Origin: Desulfovibrionaceae bacterium
GTDB taxonomy: Bacteria; Desulfobacterota; Desulfovibrionia; Desulfovibrionales; Desulfovibrionaceae
Length of the DNA stretch: 64,000 nucleotides
Reading direction: 5' to 3'
NCBI GenBank assembly: GCA_009773665.1
Contig: WSYE01000001.1
Span: 62,001 to 126,000 of the forward strand
The stretch's first letter is position 1; each line of letters opens with the position of its first letter. The translations under genes and the position numbers were made by a program. Below the pieces are notes generated by a model that ran no database searches, was not told the DNA's origin, and saw only the letters and a list, made by a program, of their open reading frames with translations. Shown here one piece after another: positions 34,901-43,359 of the stretch.

Positions 34901-35070
34901 GGGAGCTTAGGCTCCTGGAAACGGCTCTCGCGGGCCGTGCTTTCTCACGGGCCGAGATACGCGCCATGACCATGCCTGAAATCGAATCCTTCGTGAGCAT
35001 CTTAAGCGGCAAGCCCGGCCCGTCCGGGACAGGGCGGCGCATGGTGCCGGTGCGCCGCAAGGGGCGTTAA
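34897..35070 (+). CDS. chaperone extension frame (GT-type)
   Basis: The frame from 34897 codes 57 residues (RELRLLETALAGRAFSRAEI, then TMPEIESFVSILSG). It can be reached by the -1 shift at 34870 from the upstream gene, joining after codon 95, or by its own ATGA-coupled start. In long-tailed phages such extensions bind the tape measure protein. I think the frameshift product is the main one. Confidence 0.75.
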   Translation: MRELRLLETALAGRAFSRAEIRAMTMPEIESFVSILSGKPGPSGTGRRMVPVRRKGR

Positions 35071-37170
35071 ATGGCCAAAGATACCGTTATACAGGTCATC
35101 CTGCGCCTGCGCGACGAAATGGGCGGGCAGGCCAGAAAGGCCCTGGACGCACTGACGCAGGCCGCGCGGGGTTCCGCCCAGGGGGCCGGGGCCACGGCCA
35201 AGGCACTCGACACGCTGAACCGCGCCACCAGGGACACCGCCGGAAGCGCGGGAGCTTCGGCCAAGGCCCTGGGGGAAATGAACCGTGCCGCCGGGGCCTT
35301 CCGAAGCGACCGCGTGCGCCAGGCCGCCCAGGATGCCGCGCGGATCAGCCAGGAATCCCGGCAGGCCCGGCACGAGCTGGACGCGGCAGCGAAGTCCGGC
35401 GAGCGTTTGGCCAGCTCCCTTTCCAGAGCGGGCAGCGCTGGCCGGGCCGCCTGGGGCGCGCTTCGCGGCATCGGGCAAGCCGGGGCTGGCGTGGCCGCAG
35501 GAGCTGGCGTAGCGGCTGCGACGCTCAGGCAGCCCATAGCTTTCGAGAAGCGCATGACGCTCATGGCCAACACGGCCTTTGCAGACGAGAAAGACCCGGC
35601 AAAGCGGCTGGCTGGCCGCACAAAGCTTACGGACAGCGTGAATGCGGCGGTGCGCACCGGCGGCGGCACCAGAGACGAAGCCGCCGAGGCCCTGGACAAG
35701 ATGCTGGCGTCGGGAGCGGTCAAAGCCGATTCGGCCATGAGTCTGCTGCCCACCATCCAGAAGTTCGCCGCCGCCTCGGGCGCTCAGTCCGGCGACATCG
35801 CAGACATCGTCATCCGGGGCCTTCAGAACAAAATGTTCAGCGAGGACCAAGCCGTCCAGGCGTTGGACAAGGCGCTGGTCGCGGGCCAGTCCGGCGGCTT
35901 TGAGCTGAAGGATATGGCCAAGTGGCTGCCCAAGATGTTCGCCTTGAGCTCCGGCATGAAGGGCATGGGCGGATACGAGCAGGTTTTGGCATACGCCCAG
36001 GCTGCGGCCACCACGGCGGGCAGCAAGGACGACGCCGGAAACAACCTGGTCAACCTGCTGCAAAAGCTCAACAGCCAGGACACCCAGAAGGATTTTGGGA
36101 AGCTGGGCATTGATTTGACCGGCACGCTGATGAAGGCCCGCCAGAAAGGCGTGCTCCCGCTGGAGGCGTTCGGCGACCTGCTGGAGCAGCGTGTGATGGG
36201 CAAGGACAAGCGGTATCAGGCGCTCAAGAAGAAGCTGGAGGCAGTCCAGGGGGACGAGAAAAAGCAGGTCATGAACGACATGGCGGACCTGGCCAGCGCC
36301 TCGGCCATCGGCAAGGTGGTCCAGGACCGGCAGGCGCTGCTGGCCCTGATCGCCGCCATCAACCAGAAGGACTACATCAAGAAGATCCTCGGCGACATGG
36401 CCAGCGCCTCCGGTGAAGGGGACCGCTCCTTCGAGACCTACAAAGGGTCAACGGCCTATTCGGTGGAACGGGCCGCCAACGAGACGGAGATCGCCCGTTC
36501 GGGGATGCTCTCCGACACGTCCGGCCCTCTGAAAGCGCTGGCCGATGGAGCTGCCGACCTGGCGCAGAAGTTCCCCGGCCTCGCCACCGTGGCCATGGAG
36601 GCCACCACCGCCATCGGGGCCATGACCGCCGCTGCCGCCGCGTTCGGGGCCATGCGCATGTTCTCCGGCGGCGGTGGGGGCTCTGGCGCTGCCGCGCTTG
36701 GGGCTGGCGGCTTGGGCTGGATGAAGGGCAAGGGCGGCTGGCTGGCCACCGCCGGGCTGGCCGCCTACGACATTTACGCCACCGAATCCAACGACACCAT
36801 GAGCCGCGCCCAGAAGAACATTTCCCACACCGAGAATGCCGGTGGCCTGGCCGCAGCCATCGCCGGAGCCCAAATGGGCGCGGCCCTGGGCGGCGGCGCT
36901 GGCGCGGCGTTCATGGGCATAGGGGCCGTTCCCGGCGCGATCCTGGGCGGTCTGGCTGGCGGCGCAATGGGCTGGTGGGGCGGCAGCAAGGCTGGCCGCC
37001 AGATCGGCGACTGGATGTTCGGCCCGTCTTCCGAGACCACGGAAGCGGCCAAGAAGCTGGTGGTGGAAGATCGCGGCACCATCACCGTGGACACCAAGAT
37101 CAACCTGGACGGACGCGAAGTGGCCCGCGTGGTGAACGAACACAACGCCTCCGAGGCGAAGAGGCAGTAA
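35071..37170 (+). CDS. tail tape measure protein
   Basis: A 699-residue protein with a coiled-coil, Ala/Arg-rich first 120 residues, a TP901-type core (GGTRDEAAEALDKMLASGAV, then SGAQSGDIADIVIRG), and Gly/Ala-rich membrane-like segments at about 525-570 and 595-640. Its length sets the tail length. It starts right after the chaperone extension stop and overlaps gpN by 1 nt. Confidence 0.94.
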   Translation: MAKDTVIQVILRLRDEMGGQARKALDALTQAARGSAQGAGATAKALDTLNRATRDTAGSAGASAKALGEMNRAAGAFRSDRVRQAAQDAARISQESRQARHELDAAAKSGERLASSLSRAGSAGRAAWGALRGIGQAGAGVAAGAGVAAATLRQPIAFEKRMTLMANTAFADEKDPAKRLAGRTKLTDSVNAAVRTGGGTRDEAAEALDKMLASGAVKADSAMSLLPTIQKFAAASGAQSGDIADIVIRGLQNKMFSEDQAVQALDKALVAGQSGGFELKDMAKWLPKMFALSSGMKGMGGYEQVLAYAQAAATTAGSKDDAGNNLVNLLQKLNSQDTQKDFGKLGIDLTGTLMKARQKGVLPLEAFGDLLEQRVMGKDKRYQALKKKLEAVQGDEKKQVMNDMADLASASAIGKVVQDRQALLALIAAINQKDYIKKILGDMASASGEGDRSFETYKGSTAYSVERAANETEIARSGMLSDTSGPLKALADGAADLAQKFPGLATVAMEATTAIGAMTAAAAAFGAMRMFSGGGGGSGAAALGAGGLGWMKGKGGWLATAGLAAYDIYATESNDTMSRAQKNISHTENAGGLAAAIAGAQMGAALGGGAGAAFMGIGAVPGAILGGLAGGAMGWWGGSKAGRQIGDWMFGPSSETTEAAKKLVVEDRGTITVDTKINLDGREVARVVNEHNASEAKRQ

Positions 37171-38528
37171 TGGCCTGGAAAGACACCCTGCTCGACGCCA
37201 CCTTCCGGGGCGTGAAGTTAAGCGTCCTCAACACCGATGACGCTGCCGAACGCGCCCAGGTGCGCCACGAATACCCCTACCGGGACGGGGCCGAGGTGGA
37301 AGACCTGGGGCGGCGCGCCCGCACCATCCACGTCCAGGCCATCGTCTGGGGCAAGGAGTACGAGACGGACCTGCGCAAGCTCCTGGAGGCCCTGGACAAG
37401 CCTGGGCCGGGCGAGCTGATCCATCCGGTGTTCGGTTCCATCAATGTCAGTCTGGCGAGCCATCACGTCGCCCATCACGAGGACAACCCGGACAGCGCCC
37501 AGCTGACCCTGGATTTCGTGGAGGCCGAACCGGACGCGCCGTTCTTCGCAAACGGCAGGACTCCCGCCGCCAAGGCGTTGGGCAACGCCGGGAAGCTCCA
37601 GGGCAGCCTGGAGCTGCTGCGCAAGCTGAACCTCTCCGCCGTGCAGAAATGGGGTGGCAAGCTTGCCACCACCATGTCCCAGGTGGCGCGCGGCGACCTG
37701 CTGGGCGCGGCGCGAGGCGTGTACACCAACGCGGCCAGCTTGGCGGGCATCACCGTGCCTGCCATGCCGGACTTCACCGGCATGAGCCAGGGCGGCCTGA
37801 TGGGTACGGCGCAGGCCCTGGTTTCCAGCGCCGTCCAGCTGTCCACCATGTCCAACCCGTTCGGCCAGTTCGCGGGCCTGGCCGACTTCTCCAATCTGCT
37901 GCCCCGGTTCTCATTAAGTCCCGACGGCCAGACCACGTCCTACGCCATGACCCCTGCCAGGTATTCCGGCACGCCCGTCAGCGGGCCGATCACCGGGCAG
38001 GCCGAACCGCGCCCGCTGCTGGTGGTTCCGCCCGCATCGGAAGCGCGCCAGGACGCCGCGCCGGATATGTCCACGCCCACAGGCCAGGGCCACGCCATGG
38101 CAGCGGGCACGCTCAATCTGGCCTCCGCCATGGCCGTGGCCAGCGCCGCGTCCAGCGCGTTGACCGCCGAAGTAAGCGCCCCCACGCTCACCCCGGCGGA
38201 GGTGGAGGCCGTGGTGGGCGTCAGCCGCCAGCGCCTCCAGGACAGCATAGACGATCACCGCGCGCTGTTCCCCACCCATGAAGCCTATCCCATCACCGAG
38301 GAGCTGCGCACTGCCGCCCTGGCTGTGCAGGACATGGGCGCGCAGGTCATCCGCCTGCATCCGCCCCTGGTGGCGCAGACCGCCCCGGCCCTGTGCAACC
38401 TGCACCTGATGGCCCACTGGCTCTATGGCGACTTCACGCGCGCGGACGAACTGGCCCGCCTGAATCCGGGCCTGCGCAACCCCAACTTCGTGGCTCCCGG
38501 CCAGGTGCTGAGTGGCTTCGCCCGCTGA
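37170..38528 (+). CDS. DNA circularisation/tail protein, Mu gpN-like
   Basis: A 452-residue protein. The N-terminal 90 residues match the gpN circulation-protein domain (WKDTLLDATFRGVKLSVLN, then RAQVRHEYPYRDGAEVEDLG and TIHVQAIVWG). A LysM-like ending is possible (LARLNPGLRNPNFVAPGQVL). In Mu, gpN is a tail/baseplate hub protein that also rides with the injected DNA in some views. It overlaps gpP by 17 nt. Confidence 0.88.
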   Translation: MAWKDTLLDATFRGVKLSVLNTDDAAERAQVRHEYPYRDGAEVEDLGRRARTIHVQAIVWGKEYETDLRKLLEALDKPGPGELIHPVFGSINVSLASHHVAHHEDNPDSAQLTLDFVEAEPDAPFFANGRTPAAKALGNAGKLQGSLELLRKLNLSAVQKWGGKLATTMSQVARGDLLGAARGVYTNAASLAGITVPAMPDFTGMSQGGLMGTAQALVSSAVQLSTMSNPFGQFAGLADFSNLLPRFSLSPDGQTTSYAMTPARYSGTPVSGPITGQAEPRPLLVVPPASEARQDAAPDMSTPTGQGHAMAAGTLNLASAMAVASAASSALTAEVSAPTLTPAEVEAVVGVSRQRLQDSIDDHRALFPTHEAYPITEELRTAALAVQDMGAQVIRLHPPLVAQTAPALCNLHLMAHWLYGDFTRADELARLNPGLRNPNFVAPGQVLSGFAR

Positions 38529-39621
38529 GGACCGCATCACCCTGCGCGTGGCCGGTGGCGAGCACCGCGACTGGACCTCCTATTCCATCGACTCGGACCT
38601 GCTCACCCCGGCTGACGCCTGGCGCGTGTCGCTGGGCATCCCGGCGCAGAAGATTCCGGCAAGCATCCGCCCCTGGGCGCAGGTGGAAGTGCTCCTCGGC
38701 GGGGACATCATTCTTACCGGGCGAATCGACCGCATCGAACGCGAGCTGGCCAAGGACACCCAGACCTTGAGCCTGTCCGGGCGCGACGGGGCGGCGGTGC
38801 TGGTGGATTGCTCCGCGCCGATCTTCACCCAGCGCGAAGCCACGCTTCAGGAAGTGGTTGACCTGGTGGCCAGACCGCTGGGCATCCTGCGCACCGACGT
38901 GCGCACAGATGGGCGTAAGGAGAAGGTGGCCATCGAACCGGGCATGACCGCCTGGGACGCCCTGAAGCAGGCCTGCGAGGCCAATGGCTGCTGGGCCTGG
39001 TGCGAACCGGAGGGCACGCTGGTGGTGGGCGGGCCAGACTACGCCGCCGCACCCGTGGCCACGCTGGTTACGACCTTCGACGGCAAGGGCAACAACACCT
39101 TGAGCCTGTCCGTGCGCGAGGATGTTTCCGGGTGCTATTCCGAAGTGACGGTGCTGGGCCAGACCCACGGCACCGAGGACCAGGAAGGCAAGAACAGTAT
39201 CATGCACCGCGAGACCGACCCAGACGTGCCGGGCTATCGCCCGCTCATCATCGCCGAAGGCGAGTGCGACGACGTGGCCGAGGCCGAGCGCCGGGCCAAG
39301 AAGACGCTGATGGATAGCCGCCTGGAGGGCTTCGAGATCGCGGCCAGGGTGCGCGGCCACAGGGTGGGCGGGCAAAGCGGTGAACCGTGGAAGCCAGGCC
39401 AGCGCGTGCATGTGCTGAGTGAACCTGACGGGCTGGACGGCGTGTATTTCCTGATGAAACGGGTATTCCTCGGCGGCAAAGATAAAGGCCGCGTGACCGA
39501 GCTGACCTTGAAAGAGGACGGCGTCTGGCTGCCGGAGCTGGCAGACAAGGCCAAGTCCAGGAAAAAGGGGAAGAAAGGCCCCGGCGAGGCGGTGGATTTA
39601 TGGACGACACGTCCCGCATAG
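38512..39621 (+). CDS. baseplate hub protein, Mu gpP-like
   Basis: A 369-residue protein: ITLRVAGGEHRDWTSYSIDSDLLTPADAW at the start (over the usual gpP opening), then ILTGRIDRIERE and QVVGRPL-like LVARPLGILR. It is the gp44/gpP baseplate hub, like P2 gpD and T4 gp27. GTG start, overlapping gpN. It overlaps gp45 by 22 nt. Confidence 0.9.
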   Translation: MASPAEDRITLRVAGGEHRDWTSYSIDSDLLTPADAWRVSLGIPAQKIPASIRPWAQVEVLLGGDIILTGRIDRIERELAKDTQTLSLSGRDGAAVLVDCSAPIFTQREATLQEVVDLVARPLGILRTDVRTDGRKEKVAIEPGMTAWDALKQACEANGCWAWCEPEGTLVVGGPDYAAAPVATLVTTFDGKGNNTLSLSVREDVSGCYSEVTVLGQTHGTEDQEGKNSIMHRETDPDVPGYRPLIIAEGECDDVAEAERRAKKTLMDSRLEGFEIAARVRGHRVGGQSGEPWKPGQRVHVLSEPDGLDGVYFLMKRVFLGGKDKGRVTELTLKEDGVWLPELADKAKSRKKGKKGPGEAVDLWTTRPA

Positions 39622-40250
39622 ACGCGCGGATCGCGCGGGCCTTCGGGCGCGTGCGTCTGGCCTTTCGGGCTGTGCTTACCGCCCTGGACACCAAGCCCGG
39701 CGTGCAGCTCACCCAGGCGAGCGGCCTGAGTGGAGAGAAACTCCAGGCGTCGGAGCTGTTCCAGCACTTCGGCTTTACCAGCGCGCCGCCCGCCGGGACG
39801 CAATGCATCGTGCTGCCCCTGGGGGGCAAGACCGCCCACTCGGTCATCGTGGCCACCGAGGCCGGGGCCTATCGCATTGACGGGCTGAAGAGCGGCGAGG
39901 TGGCCGTGTACAACCAGTCCGGGGCCAAGATAGTGCTGAAGGAAGAGAAGGTCATCGAGATTGATTGCGACGAGCTGCGGATAAAGGCCGGAAAGTCAAT
40001 CAGGATGGAAGCGCCGGAGATCGAGGCTTACGCCAGCGAGCATATGGGGTTGTATGCCCCGGCGTGGGACATGGGAGCGGAAGGGGAAGGCGACAGCGAG
40101 GCCCTGTGGCGCGGGAGCGTGCATTTTACGGGGACCAGCCGGGCGGACGAGGATCATGTGAGTGGTGAGGTGTCCTTGCGCCACCACGTCCACCGGGAGA
40201 ATGACGGCGGGCAGCTGACAGACGAACCAAGTGGCAGGAGAGAACTATGA
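39600..40250 (+). CDS. baseplate spike protein, Mu gp45-like
   Basis: A 216-residue protein of the gp45/GpV spike family: RIARAFGRVRLAFRAVLT at the start, then ELFQHFGFTSAPPAGTQCIVLPLGG, and LRHHVHRENDGGQLTDEP near the end. It forms the trimeric tail spike that pierces the outer membrane. The last residues (SGRREL) may be changed by the cargo insertion that begins just behind it. Confidence 0.92.
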   Translation: MDDTSRIDARIARAFGRVRLAFRAVLTALDTKPGVQLTQASGLSGEKLQASELFQHFGFTSAPPAGTQCIVLPLGGKTAHSVIVATEAGAYRIDGLKSGEVAVYNQSGAKIVLKEEKVIEIDCDELRIKAGKSIRMEAPEIEAYASEHMGLYAPAWDMGAEGEGDSEALWRGSVHFTGTSRADEDHVSGEVSLRHHVHRENDGGQLTDEPSGRREL

Positions 40251-41453
40251 ATTCAACATTGAGTCATTTCCTGGGCTCACAGTGTCTAAGACAAGAGAAA
40301 CTAAGAAGAATTTGTCTCTCATATGTCCAGGGCCAGTTCCAATAGATTTAACTTGTGCGAGTGTAGCAGAGTATCTTGATCCAATCTTTGCTTGCAGCGC
40401 GGATTCAAACGCTTCATCAAGGATATGTCCTGAATAAATAGAACCACTGGATGAAACAATCTCAAATCGTCGGGTTCTAATGTTGAGGCCCGTAAGAATG
40501 CCATTTGTAGATATGTTAACCGTTGCGGACTCAATTGATTTGACTATGGCAAGCTTTTCAACAATATCTCTCCTGCTGTTGTTGGCAACTACTTTGCCTA
40601 CTCTCTTAGGAGATGCATATTGGCATGAAAAACCAACTCCAAAACTATCAACTGTCCCGAGAAATTTTGAAAACCTTGAAACAATACGACTCTCAGACGG
40701 ATTAAGGTACGTTTCAAGCGAGTCACTATCTGGCTTTGCATTGACAATTTTAACAAAACTAAGGATGGCTTCTTCTATGAGTGTGAAACTTGGATCAAGA
40801 TAATGAGCGACGGACCTCAACTGTAAGCCAAAAGAGCTAGGAAATGAGAAGGCAACATTTAATTCTGTTTGATTTTTTATATATTTAGGAACATTCTTAT
40901 GTTTTTGCCCGCTGTGTTTCAATCCAAGTTCATCGATAAAATCTTGAAGATCATTTATGATGCGGCCAAGGTATCTTGCTGAAGCCTCATGTTTCTCGTC
41001 ATTCACGTCGAGCATAACATTGAGAATCCCCCTCTGCGTGCTGTCCGCAATGTATTTAGGCTCAGCATAGTAAGGGACTGTCTTTTCATTTCCAGCGTTT
41101 TCAATACGCTCCCCTTGAAGAGGAAGCCAGTCGTCAGGTATCTCTAGGGAGAATATAGGTTGAATTTCTGATTTTTTTTCTGGTATATTTGTTACGACAA
41201 AAGAAAATCCATTCACTGTATTTTTAAATGTTTCTTTAAAGTCGACAAACCCCTTTCTAAGCTTTTCGATAGCATCGCTAGAGATCGGAGAATAAAGCCA
41301 TTTGTGCTCTGTAGAAGTTTCCTCTACAGAAACAACAATATACACCTGATTCGCTTCATTTGTACATGTGAACAATAGCGGAATGTCATAAAACTCAAAC
41401 ACTTCTTGAGTGGTGAGTTTTCCGAGGAATGTAAAGTCTGGGAGGTGTAGCAT
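40245..41453 (-). CDS. AT-rich cargo pair: large protein, possible defence gene
   Basis: A 402-residue soluble protein. The opening FLGKLTTQEVFEFYDIPLLF reminds me of the DUF6575 family, but this is memory only. I chose the ATG at 41453 (MLHLPDF), which lies 10 nt after the stop of the small partner gene; a longer frame from 41534 would overlap it. The C-terminal half contains GVGFSCQYASPKRV and NISTNGILTGL. No catalytic motif seen. It stands on the minus strand between gp45 and gp46 in strongly AT-rich DNA. Confidence 0.65.
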   Translation of the reverse strand: MLHLPDFTFLGKLTTQEVFEFYDIPLLFTCTNEANQVYIVVSVEETSTEHKWLYSPISSDAIEKLRKGFVDFKETFKNTVNGFSFVVTNIPEKKSEIQPIFSLEIPDDWLPLQGERIENAGNEKTVPYYAEPKYIADSTQRGILNVMLDVNDEKHEASARYLGRIINDLQDFIDELGLKHSGQKHKNVPKYIKNQTELNVAFSFPSSFGLQLRSVAHYLDPSFTLIEEAILSFVKIVNAKPDSDSLETYLNPSESRIVSRFSKFLGTVDSFGVGFSCQYASPKRVGKVVANNSRRDIVEKLAIVKSIESATVNISTNGILTGLNIRTRRFEIVSSSGSIYSGHILDEAFESALQAKIGSRYSATLAQVKSIGTGPGHMRDKFFLVSLVLDTVSPGNDSMLNS

Positions 41454-41463
41454 GGCATCTGTC

Positions 41464-41838
41464 TCAAATGTCTGTAAAATGTCCCCAAGGACAATCCACT
41501 TCAACAGGAACCCACCAAGTAAAATGGTGTTCAATTCCCGGTAGAGGCGTGTGCTTTATTCTGCCTACCGCTTCTTCGAGGTCCGCGTAAAGCAGTTGTT
41601 TTTTCCTCAAAGAAGGGACTCTTCGCCTACTCGCTTCGCACTTCTCCAAGGACTTGGCGACAGACAAACCACATGCCATGCACATGTCATCATAGACTTG
41701 GCCAGGAAATCTCACACCTTTGCAGGTAAAGCTCTCACTGATTGGCTTGTCGTTGCTAATAAATATATAAATCTCTCCATCCGCCCCAGATGCATCCTCA
41801 GGTGGGCAGTTAGGTGGAAAGAATTCAGGCCAAGACAT
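41464..41838 (-). CDS. AT-rich cargo pair: small partner protein
   Basis: A 124-residue protein: WPEFFPPNCPPEDASG near the start, MACGLSVAKSLEKC in the middle, VPSLRKKQL, and HHFTWWVPVEVDCPW at the end. I recall a family of small bacterial proteins with the same run of motifs (Pro-Pro-Asn-Cys-Pro-Pro-x-Asp-Ala, Gly-Leu-Ser-Val, His-His-x-Thr-Trp-Trp) encoded next to a larger partner; function unknown. It is the first gene of the pair, and only 10 nt separate it from the larger gene. Confidence 0.65.
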   Translation of the reverse strand: MSWPEFFPPNCPPEDASGADGEIYIFISNDKPISESFTCKGVRFPGQVYDDMCMACGLSVAKSLEKCEASRRRVPSLRKKQLLYADLEEAVGRIKHTPLPGIEHHFTWWVPVEVDCPWGHFTDI

Positions 41839-41886
41839 TAACTATCTACCTTATTAGGAAATTCACCAGAAGACAATGCTGGTTCA

Positions 41887-41936
41887 CTGAACCCCTTCAC
41901 CTATCTCTCCGCCCCCTTGCGCCACTAAAGTGGCGC
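41887..41936 (+). promoter_or_regulatory. late-promoter/leader element, copy 3 (baseplate operon)
   Basis: Motif CTGAACCCCTTCACCTATC (41887-41905), 13-nt spacer, hairpin GCGCCAC, loop TAAA, GTGGCGC (41919-41936), then GC and the ATG of gp46 with no Shine-Dalgarno. Motif matches copy 1 in all 19 positions. It lies between the cargo pair and the baseplate genes, comparable to Mu PP. Confidence 0.7.
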
Positions 41937-41938
41937 GC

Positions 41939-42295
41939 ATGAGCATCGACAAGGGAATCGACCCCTCTACCGGCGAATACTTACCAGCCCGAATAAATCA
42001 TCTGGGCAACGCCGTCTATATCCGTCTCGCCACGCAGTTAGGTTCGTGGTGGGCGGACCCCGCTATCGGTTCCCGCCTGCACGAACTGGCCCGCGAGAAG
42101 GACCTTCCGCGCGTCGGCATCCTGGCCGAACAGTTCGCCGAGCAGGCCCTGCGCCCGCTCATTGAAGATGGCCGGGCGCGCTCCGTCACCGTCACTTCCC
42201 AGCAGCCCCACAACGGGCGCTGCCTGCTCATCATCACGGTCGAGGACGCCACCGGGCGCGAATCCACCTTTCAGCACCCGGTGGGGGTGGCCTGA
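41939..42295 (+). CDS. baseplate protein, Mu gp46-like
   Basis: A 118-residue protein of the GP46 family (GIDPSTGEYLPARINHLGNA, then RLATQLGSWWADPAIGSRL). It resembles T4 gp25-like baseplate wedge proteins. I chose the ATG at 41939, 2 nt after the leader hairpin; a GTG at 41930 lies within the hairpin. It overlaps gp47 by 1 nt. Confidence 0.88.
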   Translation: MSIDKGIDPSTGEYLPARINHLGNAVYIRLATQLGSWWADPAIGSRLHELAREKDLPRVGILAEQFAEQALRPLIEDGRARSVTVTSQQPHNGRCLLIITVEDATGRESTFQHPVGVA

Positions 42296-43359
42296 TGTAC
42301 GCCATCCCCAGCTTCGAGGACATCCGCGCCGCCTACCTGCGCGACATCAAGAACCTGCTGCCGGACGCCGCCACGGACTCGGACTCGGACTTCTACATCC
42401 GAGGCACGGCTCTGGCTTCCGCCGTGGACGGCCTCTATCATCACCAGCTCTGGACCGCGCGCCAGGTGCTGCCCGACACCTCCGACCCCGAATACCTGGA
42501 GCGGCACGCCGCGCTTCGCGGCATCACCCGCAAGCCCGCCATCGCGGCCACCGGCGAACTGACGGTCGAAGGGACGCCGGGTGCGGTCATCTCCTCGGGC
42601 GAATCCGTTAGACACGCGGCCACGGGCCTGACCTTCCTAACGTCCGCGCAGGGCATCATCGGCGCGGATGGCCGGGCCGTGGTTCCCATGGCCGCCGCTT
42701 CGGCTGGCGTTATGCCTGCCTTCGCGGGCGAGCCGGTGCTGTTCATCCAGGCCCCGGCGGGCGTGGTTTCCCAGGCTGGCCTGACGCTCTCCGGCGGACA
42801 GGCGGGCGAAAGCGACGCGGAGCTGCTGGCGCGGCTGCTGGACTACATGCAGCATCCGCCCGGCGGCGGCAACGCGCACGACTACAGGCGCTGGGCGCTC
42901 GAAGTGCCGGGCATCTCCCGCGCCTGGGCCTTTCCAGGTCGGCGCGGCCTGGGGACCGTGGACGTGGCCGTGCTCGGCCCGGACGGCCCGGCCTTGCCCT
43001 CGGCCATCGCCGCCGCCCAATCTGCCGTGGACTTCAAGCGCCCCGTGGCCTGCAAGGACGCCTGGGTGCTGTCGCCCACTCCGGTGCTGGTCACGGTCAA
43101 CGTGGCCGTGCGCCTGGACTCCAAGATCACCACACTTGCCATCTTCACGGCCCAGCTCCAGGACGCCCTGGCCGCCGCGCTGGCGGACATGCCGCCGGGC
43201 GGTGTGGTCTACCGCTCGCGCATCGAATCCATTGTTTCAGGAGTTCCGGGCGTCACCGACCGGGTGGTCAAGGTGCCGCAGTCCAACTTCGTGGCCCTGG
43301 TGAATGCCCAGCGCCTGGAATGGCCGCGCCTTGGCCTGGTGCAGGCGGAGGCGCTCTGA
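42295..43359 (+). CDS. baseplate wedge protein J-type, Mu gp47-like
   Basis: A 354-residue baseplate J protein: DSDSDFYIRGTALASAVDGLYHH, then DPEYLERHAALRGI, LTVEGTPGAVI and VPGISRAWAFPGR. It joins the wedge that spreads on infection. It overlaps gp46 and gp48. Confidence 0.93.
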   Translation: MYAIPSFEDIRAAYLRDIKNLLPDAATDSDSDFYIRGTALASAVDGLYHHQLWTARQVLPDTSDPEYLERHAALRGITRKPAIAATGELTVEGTPGAVISSGESVRHAATGLTFLTSAQGIIGADGRAVVPMAAASAGVMPAFAGEPVLFIQAPAGVVSQAGLTLSGGQAGESDAELLARLLDYMQHPPGGGNAHDYRRWALEVPGISRAWAFPGRRGLGTVDVAVLGPDGPALPSAIAAAQSAVDFKRPVACKDAWVLSPTPVLVTVNVAVRLDSKITTLAIFTAQLQDALAAALADMPPGGVVYRSRIESIVSGVPGVTDRVVKVPQSNFVALVNAQRLEWPRLGLVQAEAL

